A stretch of DNA of 64,000 nucleotides, taken from assembly GCF_022346615.1 (NCBI RefSeq), contig NZ_JAKRNS010000007.1:100894-164893 (forward strand), read 5' to 3'. A program made the translations under genes and the position numbers. Within the stretch, counting starts at the first letter, position 1, and each line of letters opens with the position of its first letter. Below, in pieces: positions 47,835-57,747 of the stretch. The notes under the pieces are model-generated. The model searched no databases. It was not told the DNA's origin and was given only the letters and a program-made list of their open reading frames with translations. Source of the DNA: Staphylococcus sp. ACRSN. Its GTDB lineage: Bacteria > Bacillota > Bacilli > Staphylococcales > Staphylococcaceae.

Positions 47835-48182
47835 ATGCAAAATAAATTTTTGATTTGTGATGATTGCCAAGGTGTTAATTGTAAATCATTAGAAAAGAAA
47901 TTGACAAAATTAGATCCAGAGGCTGAAATTGAAATAGGCTGTCAATCTTATTGTGGTCCTGGTAGAAGAAAGACGTTTGCATTCATAAACAACCGTCCTT
48001 TAGCAGCATTGACTGAAGATGAACTGATGGAAAAGGTAACGAAACAATTACAAAAACCAAGAGATCCTGAAGAAGAAGAGCGATTAAGGTTGCGTAATGA
48101 AGAACGTAAGCGCCGTAAAGAAGAACAAGATAGAAAATTAAAAGAAAAATTAGCACAGCGTAAAGGTAAAAATAAGCAATGA
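47835..48182 (+). CDS. DUF1450 family protein
   Basis: 115 aa. Cysteine-rich N-terminus ([16 protein letters not shown], then [11 protein letters not shown]) resembling thioredoxin-like ferredoxins, and a long Arg/Lys/Glu-rich C-terminal helix (residues ~78-115). Role unknown. Start ATG 47835 after AAAGGTGAGGACGG; the longer ORF start is dropped. Confidence 0.72.
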   Translation: MQNKFLICDDCQGVNCKSLEKKLTKLDPEAEIEIGCQSYCGPGRRKTFAFINNRPLAALTEDELMEKVTKQLQKPRDPEEEERLRLRNEERKRRKEEQDRKLKEKLAQRKGKNKQ

Positions 48183-48592
48183 TTTTTGCTTTTTCAGAGT
48201 AGGAATTCAGTAGTGATGTATTGAGTTTGTAGTGAGCATTAATTAAGTAATCAGACCTAATAATGTTGTTATGTTGTTGCGATATAAAAATATATAATCA
48301 TTTTAGTTTCTAAATTAAATGGTAATTCAATGTACGATTAAATCACTTAAAGTGATTGTGCATTGAGAAATACCGAAATTTGGAAACTTTTTTATTATTA
48401 CTTTAAACATATAAAACTTGTCTGATTTATAAGCAGTTTATTTAATATCAGGCTTTATTCATGCTAAATTTTAACTAGCGTATATATTTTACATATTCTT
48501 TTGGAAATAAAAGAATGTTTAGAAATATGAGAATCAGTGAATGTATACCGCAACAAATTGAAATGAATTTTAAGATGAGGAGTGGGTAACAT
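48183..48592. promoter_or_regulatory. Intergenic region before the aldo/keto reductase
   Basis: 410 AT-rich bases, no ORF. Contains a stem-loop at 48328-48365 (CAATGTAC ... TCACTTAAAGTGA ... GTGCATTG) not followed by a T-run. Confidence 0.4.
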
Positions 48593-49528
48593 ATGACTGA
48601 AAAAGTACAATTAGGTAAATCAGATGTCAAAGTAAATCCAATTGCATTAGGAACGAATGCAGTGGGTGGGCATAATCTGTATAATAATTTGGATGAAGAA
48701 CAAGGAAAAGAAGTTGTAAGAACAGCTATTAGAAATGGTATTAATTTGTTAGATACTGCCTACATTTATGGACCTGAACGTTCTGAAGAATTGGTTGGAG
48801 AGACAGTGAAAGAATTTTCGCGTGATGAATATGCCATAGCTACTAAAGGTTCACATTATTTTGATGAAGATGGAAACGTACAACAAAGTAATGATCCAGA
48901 ATTTTTAAAAGAGCAAGTTGAGAAAAGTTTAGAAAGATTGCAATTAGATTATATTGATTTATACTATATTCATTTTCCAGACGAAAATACACCTAAAGAT
49001 AAAGCAGTTGCTGCTTTAAAAGAATTAAAAGATGCTGGAAAAATCAAAGCAATTGGTGTTTCTAACTTTAGTCTTGAACAGCTTAAAGAAGCGAATAAAG
49101 ACGGTTATGTAGACGTGGTACAAATGGAATATAATTTATTAAACAGAGAGAATGAAGCGATTTTTGAATACACTAAAGAAAATCAAATAACTTTCATTCC
49201 ATATTTCCCACTTGTTTCAGGAATTTTAGCAGGTAAATATAATGAAAATAGTACATTTGACGACTTGCGTTCTGAAAACCCGGAATTTCAAGGAGATAAA
49301 TTTAAGGAAAACCTTAAAAAAGTTGATGAATTAAGAGAAATTGCTAGTAATCATAATGTAGATGTTGCGCATGTAGTCTTGGCTTTCTATTTAACGAGAC
49401 CATCACTAGATGTTGTGATTCCAGGTGCAAAACGTGCTGACCAAGTTGTAGATAACTTACAGACATTAGATGTAACATTAACTGATGAAGAAATAGAAAA
49501 AATTGAATCTGTATTTCCGGTAAAATAA
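48593..49528 (+). CDS. Aldo/keto reductase (IolS/YqkF type)
   Basis: 311 aa NADPH-dependent TIM-barrel reductase. Catalytic Asp-Tyr of LLDTAYIYG, Lys of IATKGSH and His of YYIHFPDEN are intact, with KAIGVSNFS and [14 protein letters not shown] for cofactor binding. Reduces aldehydes; substrate unknown. ATG after GATGAGGAGTGGG. Monocistronic. Confidence 0.88.
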   Translation: MTEKVQLGKSDVKVNPIALGTNAVGGHNLYNNLDEEQGKEVVRTAIRNGINLLDTAYIYGPERSEELVGETVKEFSRDEYAIATKGSHYFDEDGNVQQSNDPEFLKEQVEKSLERLQLDYIDLYYIHFPDENTPKDKAVAALKELKDAGKIKAIGVSNFSLEQLKEANKDGYVDVVQMEYNLLNRENEAIFEYTKENQITFIPYFPLVSGILAGKYNENSTFDDLRSENPEFQGDKFKENLKKVDELREIASNHNVDVAHVVLAFYLTRPSLDVVIPGAKRADQVVDNLQTLDVTLTDEEIEKIESVFPVK

Positions 49529-50113
49529 TAATAGAGAATGAGCGTTATTATAGTATATTTGCTACAAGTTAGAACAGTAATATATTATAATTGAAAAAAT
49601 TGAACGATTGCATTTTAGCAAAGATATTCAATCGGCAACGTTAGTATATAGATATAAGAGAGCTAATCCTTTTTGGATTAGCTCTCTTACTTATTTTGAA
49701 GCATTATATTAAAGTTGGTAATTAGTACTTTTGTTAGAAGTAGATAGGAATGTGTAGGCAATCCTTAAATCAAACTAGTGTTTTTATTGCAAGTTGATTA
49801 ATTATTAGCAGTTAAATTTTTTATTTTGTGACAACTCGATTACCTTTAGATGTTATTCAATTTATTTAAGTTCAAAATTTCGTAACATATTTTAATATTT
49901 AAAAATCAAAATTTAGGGAATATACATTTTAATATATAAAAAATTTGATGATTTATGAGCAAATAACTTAATATATTAATGTATTTTATTTAAACTGTTT
50001 AATAACTGAGAAATTTAGTGTAGGATTATTAATTAAGTTTATTGCATTGATATGCAATGTATATTGATCATTTTTAATGGGTAAATCATTAAAGATAGTA
50101 GAAGGAGTTTATT
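49529..50113. promoter_or_regulatory. Intergenic region after the aldo/keto reductase
   Basis: 585 AT-rich bases with one strong terminator near the left (49656-49688). Nothing else distinct; no ORF seen on either strand. Confidence 0.5.
49656..49688 (+). terminator. Terminator
   Basis: Perfect arms AAGAGAGCTAATCC and GGATTAGCTCTCTT with a five-T loop. Confidence 0.88.
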
Positions 50114-50659
50114 ATGATTACAGTTTTATTCGGAGGAAGTCGCCCAGAGGGTAACACTGCTTATTTAACTAAGATGGCCGTTGAAGGATACGACTACGAA
50201 TGGATTGACTTAACAAAGTACCAATTGAACCCAGTTAGAGACGTAAGGCATGACAATACAATTATTGAAACTTATGATGATGACTATAAACAGATTATTG
50301 ATAAAGTACTAGCAAGTGACACAGTAATCATAGCCTCACCAATTTATTGGTATAGCTTATCTGCATCGATGAAGGCATTTTTTGATCATTGGTCAGAAAC
50401 GTTAGTGGATCCGAGTTATAAAGATTTTAAAGAGAAAATGGCACAAAAAGATTTTCGTTTAATTATAGTAGGTGGAGATTGCCCTAAAGTTAAAGCTAAA
50501 CCGTGTATTACTCAAGTGAAATATAGTTTAGAATTTTTAGGAGCTACCTTATCTGGTTATATTATCGGAACGGCAGAGAGACCTGGAGATATCGAAAAAG
50601 ATGTCTACGCATTAAACAGAGCAGAAGAATGGCAAGAAACATTAGGTTTCAAAAAATAA
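50114..50659 (+). CDS. NAD(P)H-dependent FMN reductase-like flavoprotein
   Basis: 181 aa flavodoxin-like fold: GGSRPEGNTAYLTK near residues 7-20 binds the FMN phosphate and IIASPIYWYSLSASMKAFFDHW is the family signature. Resembles YwqN-type oxidoreductases. ATG after AGAAGGAG. Monocistronic, terminator follows. Confidence 0.8.
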   Translation: MITVLFGGSRPEGNTAYLTKMAVEGYDYEWIDLTKYQLNPVRDVRHDNTIIETYDDDYKQIIDKVLASDTVIIASPIYWYSLSASMKAFFDHWSETLVDPSYKDFKEKMAQKDFRLIIVGGDCPKVKAKPCITQVKYSLEFLGATLSGYIIGTAERPGDIEKDVYALNRAEEWQETLGFKK

Positions 50660-50666
50660 GTAAGTC

Positions 50667-50708
50667 AAAAATAGTTTGGACAATACATTTGTTGTTCGAA
50701 CTATTTTT
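50667..50708 (+). terminator. Terminator after FMN reductase
   Basis: AAAATAGTT pairs with AACTATTTTT across a 23-base loop containing TTGTTGTTC. Confidence 0.65.
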
Positions 50709-50792
50709 ATCTTCACTGATAAAGTATTTTGACTATTGGATATATGGTATAATTATTCTATTAATACCGATTAGAAATAAGGGGAGTACAAC

Positions 50793-51269
50793 ATGCATAA
50801 AGTAAGAAAAGCGACGGCAGATGACGTTGTAGGTATCAGAGATGTAGCAACAAAGGCTTGGTATAATACGTATTTAAATATTTATGCAGCAAAAACGGTA
50901 AATGAGCTGTTAGCTGCTTCTTATAATGAACAACATCTTCAAAAGAGATTAAATGATCAACTCTTTTTAGTCGTCGAGGAAGATGATGAAATCATAGGAT
51001 TTGCTAATTTTATTAACGGCACGGAACTTTATCTTTCTGCCCATTATGTTAGACCATCGTGGAAACATAATGGTTATGGTTCTGAATTATTAAAAGAAGG
51101 ATTAAGTTACTTTGATAATTATAATGAGATTTATTTAGAAGTTGATAATAAGAATGACGATGCTATGTCTTTTTATGAGAAAAAAGGCTTCGAAAAATTA
51201 CGTTCGTATAAACATGTTATGTATGGGGAAGAAATGGATTTAGCGCTAATGAAAAAAGTATTAAAATAA
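50793..51269 (+). CDS. GNAT-family N-acetyltransferase
   Basis: 158 aa acetyl-CoA-dependent acetyltransferase; VRPSWKHNGYGSELL (near residues 87-101) is motif A, binding the CoA pyrophosphate, and EVDNKNDDAMSFYEKKGF motif B. Substrate unknown. ATG after AAGGGGAGTAC. Followed 34 bases later by the HD gene, so possibly co-transcribed. Confidence 0.82.
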   Translation: MHKVRKATADDVVGIRDVATKAWYNTYLNIYAAKTVNELLAASYNEQHLQKRLNDQLFLVVEEDDEIIGFANFINGTELYLSAHYVRPSWKHNGYGSELLKEGLSYFDNYNEIYLEVDNKNDDAMSFYEKKGFEKLRSYKHVMYGEEMDLALMKKVLK

Positions 51270-51303
51270 TTGAATTGGCAAGTGAATTGAGAGGAGGACT
51301 AAA

Positions 51304-52602
51304 TTGACATTTACAACATATGCTACTCAGAAATTACCCGAAGAAAAAGTGTTTAAAGATCCGATTCATAGATATATTCACGTTAAAGATCAAGTTATTT
51401 GGGACTTAATTAAGACGAAAGAATTTCAACGTCTACGAAGAATTAAACAAGTTGGAACACTTTATTTATCATTTCATACTGCCGAACATAGCAGGTTTGG
51501 ACATTCATTGGGTGTTTATGAAATCGTGCGAAGAATTATAGATGATTCTTTTAATGGTCGTGAAGCGTGGAATAATGATGATAGGCCATTAGCACTTTGT
51601 GCTGCATTACTACATGATTTAGGACATGGTCCATTTTCACACAGTTTTGAAAAGATTTTCAATACGGATCATGAAGCATTTACACAAGCAATCATTAATG
51701 GTCCTACTGAAGTGAATGAAGTATTGAGACGTGTATCAGATGATTTTCCAAAGCAAGTTGCTGATGTAATCAATAAAACGCATGAAAATAAATTAGTTAT
51801 TTCAATGATATCATCTCAAATTGATGCAGATAGAATGGATTATTTGCAACGAGATGCATATTTTACTGGTGTATCGTATGGACAGTTTGATATGGAACGT
51901 ATCTTACGTTTGATGCGTCCATCAAAAGATGAAGTATTAATTAAAGAAAGTGGTATGCATGCAGTCGAAAACTTTATTATGAGTCGATATCAAATGTATT
52001 GGCAAATATATTTTCACCCAGTAAGTAGAGGTGGAGAAGTATTACTAAATAATTGCCTGAAACGTGCTAAGCAACTTTATGAAGAAGGTTATCATTTTAA
52101 AATGGAACCTACGGACTTTATACCTTTCTTTGAAGGGACTATGACCATAGAGCAATATGTAGAATTAGATGAAGCAGTTGTTGTCTATTACCTCAAGTCA
52201 TGGATTAGAGAAGATGATGAAATACTTAGTGATTTATCTAGACGTTTCACTAATCGAGATTTATTTAAGCACATGCCATTTGATGGTTCGATAATCACGA
52301 TTACAGAACTAACAGATTTATTTATTCAAGCTGGTTTAGATCCTAATTATTACTTCGTAAGTGAATCATTTTCAGATTTACCATATGATTATGATCGACC
52401 AGGTTCAAATAGACAACCTATACATCTCTTGAGACGCAATGGTAAGATAAAGGAAATCAGTAGTCAATCTCTCGTGATATCAAGTGTCACAGGGATTAAT
52501 CGTGAAGATTATAAACTGTATTATCCTAAAGAATTAATTACAGATATTGAAGATGAAAATGTAAAAAATGCAATTATTAGTATTTTAAATGAATTAAATT
52601 AA
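51304..52602 (+). CDS. HD-domain metal-dependent phosphohydrolase
   Basis: 432 aa of the dGTPase-like/SAMHD1 relatives. The N-terminal HRYIHV...RLRRIKQVGT block precedes the H...HD...D signature (FGHSLGVYEI, LLHDLGHGPFSHSFE, SQIDADRMDYLQRD). Likely cleaves nucleotides, perhaps dNTPs; S. aureus orthologue uncharacterised. TTG start after GAGAGGAGG. Confidence 0.83.
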   Translation: MTFTTYATQKLPEEKVFKDPIHRYIHVKDQVIWDLIKTKEFQRLRRIKQVGTLYLSFHTAEHSRFGHSLGVYEIVRRIIDDSFNGREAWNNDDRPLALCAALLHDLGHGPFSHSFEKIFNTDHEAFTQAIINGPTEVNEVLRRVSDDFPKQVADVINKTHENKLVISMISSQIDADRMDYLQRDAYFTGVSYGQFDMERILRLMRPSKDEVLIKESGMHAVENFIMSRYQMYWQIYFHPVSRGGEVLLNNCLKRAKQLYEEGYHFKMEPTDFIPFFEGTMTIEQYVELDEAVVVYYLKSWIREDDEILSDLSRRFTNRDLFKHMPFDGSIITITELTDLFIQAGLDPNYYFVSESFSDLPYDYDRPGSNRQPIHLLRRNGKIKEISSQSLVISSVTGINREDYKLYYPKELITDIEDENVKNAIISILNELN

Positions 52603-52744
52603 GAGTATATAAATCGGCTGATTACATTGGTTGAGTTATATAACTACAGATAGTAGAATACATTTGAGACTTTGATATATGTAAAATAAATAAAATTGAA
52701 ATTGATTGAAATAAGTAAGGATAAATGATAGGAGGTGCTTTCTG

Positions 52745-53257
52745 GTGGCTGAAAACAAAGGTTTCAAGTTTAATATTGTTAAGAATGATCCACTGGATGG
52801 CCATAAAGGTACAAATATAGGTTCTATTAGTTTAGACAATATTGCCCCAGTCTTTATAGATGTAGAGAATAAAGATGCCTTTATTGATATAGGTGGTATG
52901 CACGCAAGAGCAACTGTAGAAAAAGGTGTTAAATGGATTGATGATAAAGCAGCTGTTCAAGGTGACGAAGCAAAAGAATATTGGTTATGTTGGGTTACTA
53001 CTGAACGTGGAGAAAATGGTCCGTATTATGCGGGATTGACAGCTTGTTATTTACTAGTAAATAAGTCGATTCGTAGAGGGTATAAACATATGCCAGAACA
53101 CGTCAATATGATGGATAAATCTATGAAACGTAAAATTGAAATTGACCATATAGGAAATGAAAATAAGCAAGTACTTAAAGCGTTTCTTAAATCTCACGAT
53201 ATAGAAATGTGGAATAATTCTAATAATGAATTACACGCTGCTTTAGAAGTCGATTAA
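52745..53257 (+). CDS. YwhD-family protein
   Basis: 170 aa conserved Firmicute protein of unknown function; KGTNIGSISLDNIAPVFIDV and HMPEHVNMMDKSMKRKIE are the recognisable blocks. GTG start after AGGAGGTG. Alone between HD and YwiB genes; terminator follows. Confidence 0.78.
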   Translation: MAENKGFKFNIVKNDPLDGHKGTNIGSISLDNIAPVFIDVENKDAFIDIGGMHARATVEKGVKWIDDKAAVQGDEAKEYWLCWVTTERGENGPYYAGLTACYLLVNKSIRRGYKHMPEHVNMMDKSMKRKIEIDHIGNENKQVLKAFLKSHDIEMWNNSNNELHAALEVD

Positions 53258-53269
53258 ATACGAAGCAAA

Positions 53270-53305
53270 AGAAGCCAAACACAAGTGATGTTTGGTTTCT
53301 TTTTT
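53270..53305 (+). terminator. Terminator after ywhD
   Basis: AGAAGCCAAACA pairs with TGTTTGGTTTCT, followed by TTTTT. Confidence 0.88.
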
Positions 53306-53441
53306 ATACATTTTAATTAAATTTAAGTTTTATAAGTATATTTGAAAATTGAAAATGCTAAATTAGTATACGAACTGTAACCGATAAATTAAATATGCTA
53401 TAATGGTGTGTATTATTTTAAAGATTAGGGTGAATCGTACA

Positions 53442-53858
53442 TTGGAAAACAATGTGAATATCCAGACTAAACAAGTCGTTAAACAGCATGGGAATAAAGA
53501 GAAATTTTCTTCTTCGACACAAGGCTTATGGCAGAAAAAGAACTCAGAGTTTATTCGCTATGAAGAAGAAATTGATGAAGCTAAGGTACAAGTAACAGTA
53601 AAAATAGAAGATACCGGTGTGAAGGTTATTAGAAAAGGCGATATTAAAATGAACCTTCATTTTGTTGAGGGAGAAAAAACAGTTACACTATATGAAATTA
53701 CGGGTGGACGTATACCATTGACTGTTCATACGCATTCAATTATACAATTTGTAACAGCTGATGGTGGAAAGTTGAAAATTCATTATGATTTAATACAAGA
53801 TGATGAGAAGATGGGCACGTATCAATTTGAAATAATTTATAAGGAGATAGCGAAATGA
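53442..53858 (+). CDS. YwiB family protein (DUF1934)
   Basis: 138 aa beta-barrel (calycin-like) protein, unknown function, conserved before argS in Firmicutes. [21 protein letters not shown] and [10 protein letters not shown] are typical. Start set at TTG 53442 (MENNVNIQ) eight bases after GGGTGA; ORF start 53403 discarded. Overlaps argS by four bases. Confidence 0.78.
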   Translation: MENNVNIQTKQVVKQHGNKEKFSSSTQGLWQKKNSEFIRYEEEIDEAKVQVTVKIEDTGVKVIRKGDIKMNLHFVEGEKTVTLYEITGGRIPLTVHTHSIIQFVTADGGKLKIHYDLIQDDEKMGTYQFEIIYKEIAK

Positions 53859-55522
53859 ATATCATAGAACAAGTAAAGCAGACATTAATCGAAGAGATTA
53901 ATAAAAGTATCCAAAACGCACAATTAGCGGATAAAGCAGATATTCCAGAAATTAAAATAGAAATACCTAAAGATACTAAAAATGGTGATTATTCATCGAA
54001 TATTGCAATGGTACTTACTAAAATTGCCAAACGTAATCCGAGAGAAATTGCTCAAGCAATCGTTGATAATTTGGATACGACAGCTGCTAAAGTTGAAAAA
54101 ATTGATATAGCAGGGCCTGGATTTATCAACTTTTATCTAGATAATTCATACCTTACTGAAATCATTACCGAAGCTATTCAAAAAGGTGAAAAATTTGGTT
54201 ATACAGATACACCAAATGGACAAAATATTTTATTAGAATATGTATCTGCCAACCCTACAGGTGATTTACATATTGGACATGCTCGTAATGCAGCAGTAGG
54301 CGATACTTTAGCGAATATATTAACAGCTGCGGGCAACAATGTTACGCGTGAATATTATATCAATGATGCTGGTAATCAAATCACAAATTTGGCACGTTCT
54401 ATTGAAGCACGTTACTTTGAAGCATTAGGCGACGATACAATAGAAATGCCTGAAGATGGTTATCATGGTAAAGATATTGTCAATATTGGTAAAGATTTAG
54501 CAGAAAAACAACCAGAGCTTAAAGAACTTTCTAAAGATGAGCGAATTAAGACATTTAGACAATTAGGTGTCGACTATGAAATGGCAAAATTACGTAAAGA
54601 TTTATCAGATTTCAACACACATTATGATAATTGGTTTAGTGAAACATCTTTATATGAAAAAGGAGAAATTAATGCAGTTTTAGATAAAATGTCAGAACTG
54701 GGTTATATTTACGAAGAAGATGGGGCAACTTGGTTACGTACTACCGATTTTAAAGATGATAAAGATCGAGTACTTATTAAGAAAGATGGAAATTACACTT
54801 ACTTCTTACCTGATATTGCATATCATTTTGATAAAATTGAACGTGGAAATGATATATTAATTAACTTATTTGGTGCAGATCACCACGGTTATATCAATCG
54901 TCTAAAAGCATCTTTAGAAACATTTGGTGTGGATAGTAACCGTTTAGAAATCCAAATTATGCAAATGGTACGTTTATTGCAAGATGGTGAAGAAGTTAAA
55001 ATGAGTAAACGTACAGGTAACGCTATTACATTACGTGAAATTATGGATGAAGTAGGCGTTGATGCAGCTAGATATTTCTTGACGATGCGTAGTCCAGATA
55101 CACATTTTGATTTTGATATGGAGCTTGCAAAACAGGAATCTCAAGATAACCCAGTTTACTATGCACAATATGCACATGCTAGAATTTGTTCAATATTAAA
55201 ACAAGCAGCAGAAAGAGGCATAATGCCATCTACAGATGTAGACTTTAAATTAATTACTAATGAAAAAGCAATTGAATTATTGAAAAAAGTAGCAGAATTT
55301 GAGACAACGATTTTAAGTGCGGCAGAACAACGTGCACCACATAGAATTACAAACTACATTCAAGATTTAGCTGCACATTTCCATAGATTCTATAACGCTG
55401 AAAAAGTATTAACAGATGATATTGAAAAAACAAAAGCACATATTGCTCTTGTTGATGCTGTTAAAATCACATTGCAAAATGCATTACACCTAGTAGGAGT
55501 AACAGCACCTGAATCAATGTAA
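53855..55522 (+). CDS. argS: Arginyl-tRNA synthetase
   Basis: 555 aa class I synthetase charging tRNA-Arg. HIGH motif in [15 protein letters not shown]-like motif VKMSKRTGN, Arg-specific N-terminal domain (residues 1-110) and a C-terminal anticodon-binding domain ending [10 protein letters not shown] are all present. ATG overlaps the ywiB stop (ATGA), so the two are coupled. Terminator follows. Confidence 0.96.
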   Translation: MNIIEQVKQTLIEEINKSIQNAQLADKADIPEIKIEIPKDTKNGDYSSNIAMVLTKIAKRNPREIAQAIVDNLDTTAAKVEKIDIAGPGFINFYLDNSYLTEIITEAIQKGEKFGYTDTPNGQNILLEYVSANPTGDLHIGHARNAAVGDTLANILTAAGNNVTREYYINDAGNQITNLARSIEARYFEALGDDTIEMPEDGYHGKDIVNIGKDLAEKQPELKELSKDERIKTFRQLGVDYEMAKLRKDLSDFNTHYDNWFSETSLYEKGEINAVLDKMSELGYIYEEDGATWLRTTDFKDDKDRVLIKKDGNYTYFLPDIAYHFDKIERGNDILINLFGADHHGYINRLKASLETFGVDSNRLEIQIMQMVRLLQDGEEVKMSKRTGNAITLREIMDEVGVDAARYFLTMRSPDTHFDFDMELAKQESQDNPVYYAQYAHARICSILKQAAERGIMPSTDVDFKLITNEKAIELLKKVAEFETTILSAAEQRAPHRITNYIQDLAAHFHRFYNAEKVLTDDIEKTKAHIALVDAVKITLQNALHLVGVTAPESM

Positions 55523-55562
55523 TTAACTTTAAATTGGCAATCATTAAAAAAATAAGAAATAC

Positions 55563-55637
55563 ACGCCGCGAATAGATGATACACTAATTGGTATTTTATT
55601 AATTAGATCTTTATCATTTTTATTCGGGGCGTTTTTA
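55563..55637 (+). terminator. Terminator after argS
   Basis: ACGCCGCGAATA pairs with TATTCGGGGCGT (one mismatch) across a long loop, then TTTTT. Confidence 0.75.
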
Positions 55638-55653
55638 TATAGGAGGGGAAAAT

Positions 55654-56289
55654 GTGCTTGATATTAATTCATTATATCGAATACTATTTCAAAATATGGG
55701 CCCACAAAAATGGTGGCCAGCTGATACAAAAATTGAAATTATATTAGGTGCTATTTTAGTACAAAATACGAATTGGAGAAATGCTGCAAGTGCAATTGAC
55801 TCTTTATCTAATCATACTCATTTAGATCCTCAATATATATTAAAATTAGATATTGAAAATTTACAATATTTAATTAAATCTAGTGGCTTTTATAAAACTA
55901 AAGCACAAACAATTATATCAACACTGAGTTGGCTTGAAGCATTTGATTTTGATTATGAAAAAATTAAAAATTATTATGGAAAGCACTTAAGAAAAGCGTT
56001 ACTTGAATTAAAAGGCATCGGTGAAGAAACGGCAGACGTATTGATTGTATATGTATTTGATGGTATTGAATTTATTCCTGATAGTTATACCCGTAGAATA
56101 TTTACAAAATTAGGATATGTCGATACTGATAATTATCGAAAATTAAAAAGTAATATTGAACTACCAGAATCATTTACCAATCAAGATGCCAATGAATTAC
56201 ATGCGTTATTAGATAATTTTGGGAAAGTATATTTCAATAGTAAAAATGATAGAGGCTATCAGTTTTTAGATGAATATTTTGTCAAATAA
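55654..56289 (+). CDS. Endonuclease III-related DNA glycosylase (MagIII-like)
   Basis: 211 aa HhH-GPD protein. WWPADTKIEIILGAILVQNTNW near residues 20-41 is characteristic of the MagIII/'endonuclease III-related' branch; the helix-hairpin-helix is LLELKGIGEETADVL and the catalytic Asp that of FIPDSYTRRIF. The Lys of bifunctional endonuclease III in the hairpin (LPGVGRKTA) is replaced by Glu, and the C-terminal Fe-S cysteines are absent, so it is probably a monofunctional base-excision glycosylase. GTG start after AGGAGGGG. Confidence 0.8.
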   Translation: MLDINSLYRILFQNMGPQKWWPADTKIEIILGAILVQNTNWRNAASAIDSLSNHTHLDPQYILKLDIENLQYLIKSSGFYKTKAQTIISTLSWLEAFDFDYEKIKNYYGKHLRKALLELKGIGEETADVLIVYVFDGIEFIPDSYTRRIFTKLGYVDTDNYRKLKSNIELPESFTNQDANELHALLDNFGKVYFNSKNDRGYQFLDEYFVK

Positions 56290-56302
56290 TATTATATAAT
56301 AC

Positions 56303-56336
56303 TGATATTTTTGATAAAATTAAAATAAAAATATCA
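56303..56336. promoter_or_regulatory. Inverted repeat before iron lipoprotein gene
   Basis: TGATATTTTT and AAAAATATCA, perfect 10-bp arms with 14-base spacer, 16 bases before the ATG of the lipoprotein. It may be an operator or a bidirectional terminator; it does not match the Fur box well. Confidence 0.4.
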
Positions 56337-56351
56337 ATTAGGAGTACAATA

Positions 56352-57227
56352 ATGAAAAAATCTATTAAATTCATTTCATTTGTTGCTATATTAATTGTTT
56401 TATTAGCAGCATGTAGTACGGAGCAAAAAGAAAAGCAGCATGCAGATAAAGTGAAATATGATAGGATTATTTCACTTATGCCTAGCAATACTGAAATATT
56501 GTATGAATTAGGATTAGGTAAAAAGGTAATTGGAGTATCAACGGTAGATGATTATCCAAAAGAAGTGAAAGATAAAAAACAATTTGATGCTATGAAGTTA
56601 AATAAGGAGTCATTATTAAAGGCAAAGCCGGATTTAATTTTGGCGCACGAATCTCAAAAATCAACTGCTGGTGATGTTCTTAAATCACTGAAGCAAAGTG
56701 GTGTGAAAGTTGTTTACGTAAAAGATGCACAATCTATATCTGAAATGTATGACAGCTTTAAACAAGTCGGTGAAGTGACAGGAAAACAATCTAAAGCAAA
56801 AGCTTTGGTAAAAGAAACTAAACAAAATATCAAAAATATTAAAGCATCGGTACCAAAAGATGCTAAATCACAGAAAGTGTTTATGGAAGTATCATCAGAA
56901 CCAGAAATATACACTGCTGGTAAACAAACATTTTTCAATGATATGTTGGAAACACTAAAAGCAAAAAATAGTTTTAGTAATATAGAAGGCTGGCAAAAGG
57001 TGAGCAAAGAAGATATTATTAAAAAAAATCCAGACATTATGATTTCTACAATGGGTATATCTGAAAAATCATATCAAAAAATGGTCGAACAACGTGGCGG
57101 TTTCGATAAAATCACTGCTGTTAAGAAAGGTGAATTAAAAGCAGTAAATGGTGATGAGATATCTAGACCTGGTCCTCGAATCGACGATGGCTTAAAGGCA
57201 TTAAAAGAAGCTATTTATGATAAATAA
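56352..57227 (+). CDS. Iron-siderophore ABC substrate-binding lipoprotein (FhuD/BtuF type)
   Basis: 291 aa. Signal peptide with a lipobox VLLAAC (Cys near residue 21), then the two-lobed helical-backbone fold: RIISLMPSNTEILYELGLG, TVDDYPKEVKDKK, SRPGPRIDDGLKAL. It captures an iron complex or cobamide outside the membrane and hands it to a FecCD permease; the gene for one lies 520 bases further on. S. aureus has the same gene pair near sarA. No ATPase gene is nearby. Confidence 0.83.
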   Translation: MKKSIKFISFVAILIVLLAACSTEQKEKQHADKVKYDRIISLMPSNTEILYELGLGKKVIGVSTVDDYPKEVKDKKQFDAMKLNKESLLKAKPDLILAHESQKSTAGDVLKSLKQSGVKVVYVKDAQSISEMYDSFKQVGEVTGKQSKAKALVKETKQNIKNIKASVPKDAKSQKVFMEVSSEPEIYTAGKQTFFNDMLETLKAKNSFSNIEGWQKVSKEDIIKKNPDIMISTMGISEKSYQKMVEQRGGFDKITAVKKGELKAVNGDEISRPGPRIDDGLKALKEAIYDK

Positions 57228-57747
57228 GTAATTAAGCTATTATTTTTTATGAACAATGGTTTCGTTTTATCTGCATAATATAATAACACTTTCTTTGAAT
57301 TCATTTTATTAGTGAATTAAGAGAAAGTGTTTTATTTTTAATTTGTAAAATGAAAATAAAAACAAGTACTCAGGAAAATAATGCATTGAAACTTAATTTC
57401 AATATTGAAGAAAAAATAATCAAGGAAATACGTTTCAAAAATACAAAGTAATGCGGTAATGCCTTTAATTGAAATTTTTTAATTCATTTAAAGGTTACTA
57501 ATAGAGTATTTAAAGTCAAATTTCTTTTTATTAATATATAACTGAATTAAAACATGGTAAATTTATTATTAACAGTATGATTTAGAATATATCTATAAAT
57601 ACAGTTTAGATGTTAATTTTTATACAAGCGCTCTTTATAATTACAACAGTATTTTACAAATATAAATATAGAAAATTAAGTATAGTGTTAAATTTGGACT
57701 GATGGTATCGTTTAAGTGAAAGAACACATCGAAAGCGTGGCAATAAA
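57228..57747 (+). promoter_or_regulatory. Intergenic region between lipoprotein and permease genes
   Basis: 520 AT-rich bases with a strong terminator (57285-57337). No ORF and no clear Fur box seen; the permease must have its own promoter here. Confidence 0.45.
57285..57337 (+). terminator. Terminator of the iron lipoprotein gene
   Basis: AACACTTTCTTTGAATTCA pairs with TGAATTAAGAGAAAGTGTTT (small bulge), followed by T-rich sequence. Confidence 0.85.

Noticed and set aside
56303..56336. Fur box before the iron lipoprotein
   Set aside because: The dyad TGATATTTTT/AAAAATATCA is not a good match to the GATAATGATAATCATTATC pattern, so only an unnamed dyad is reported.
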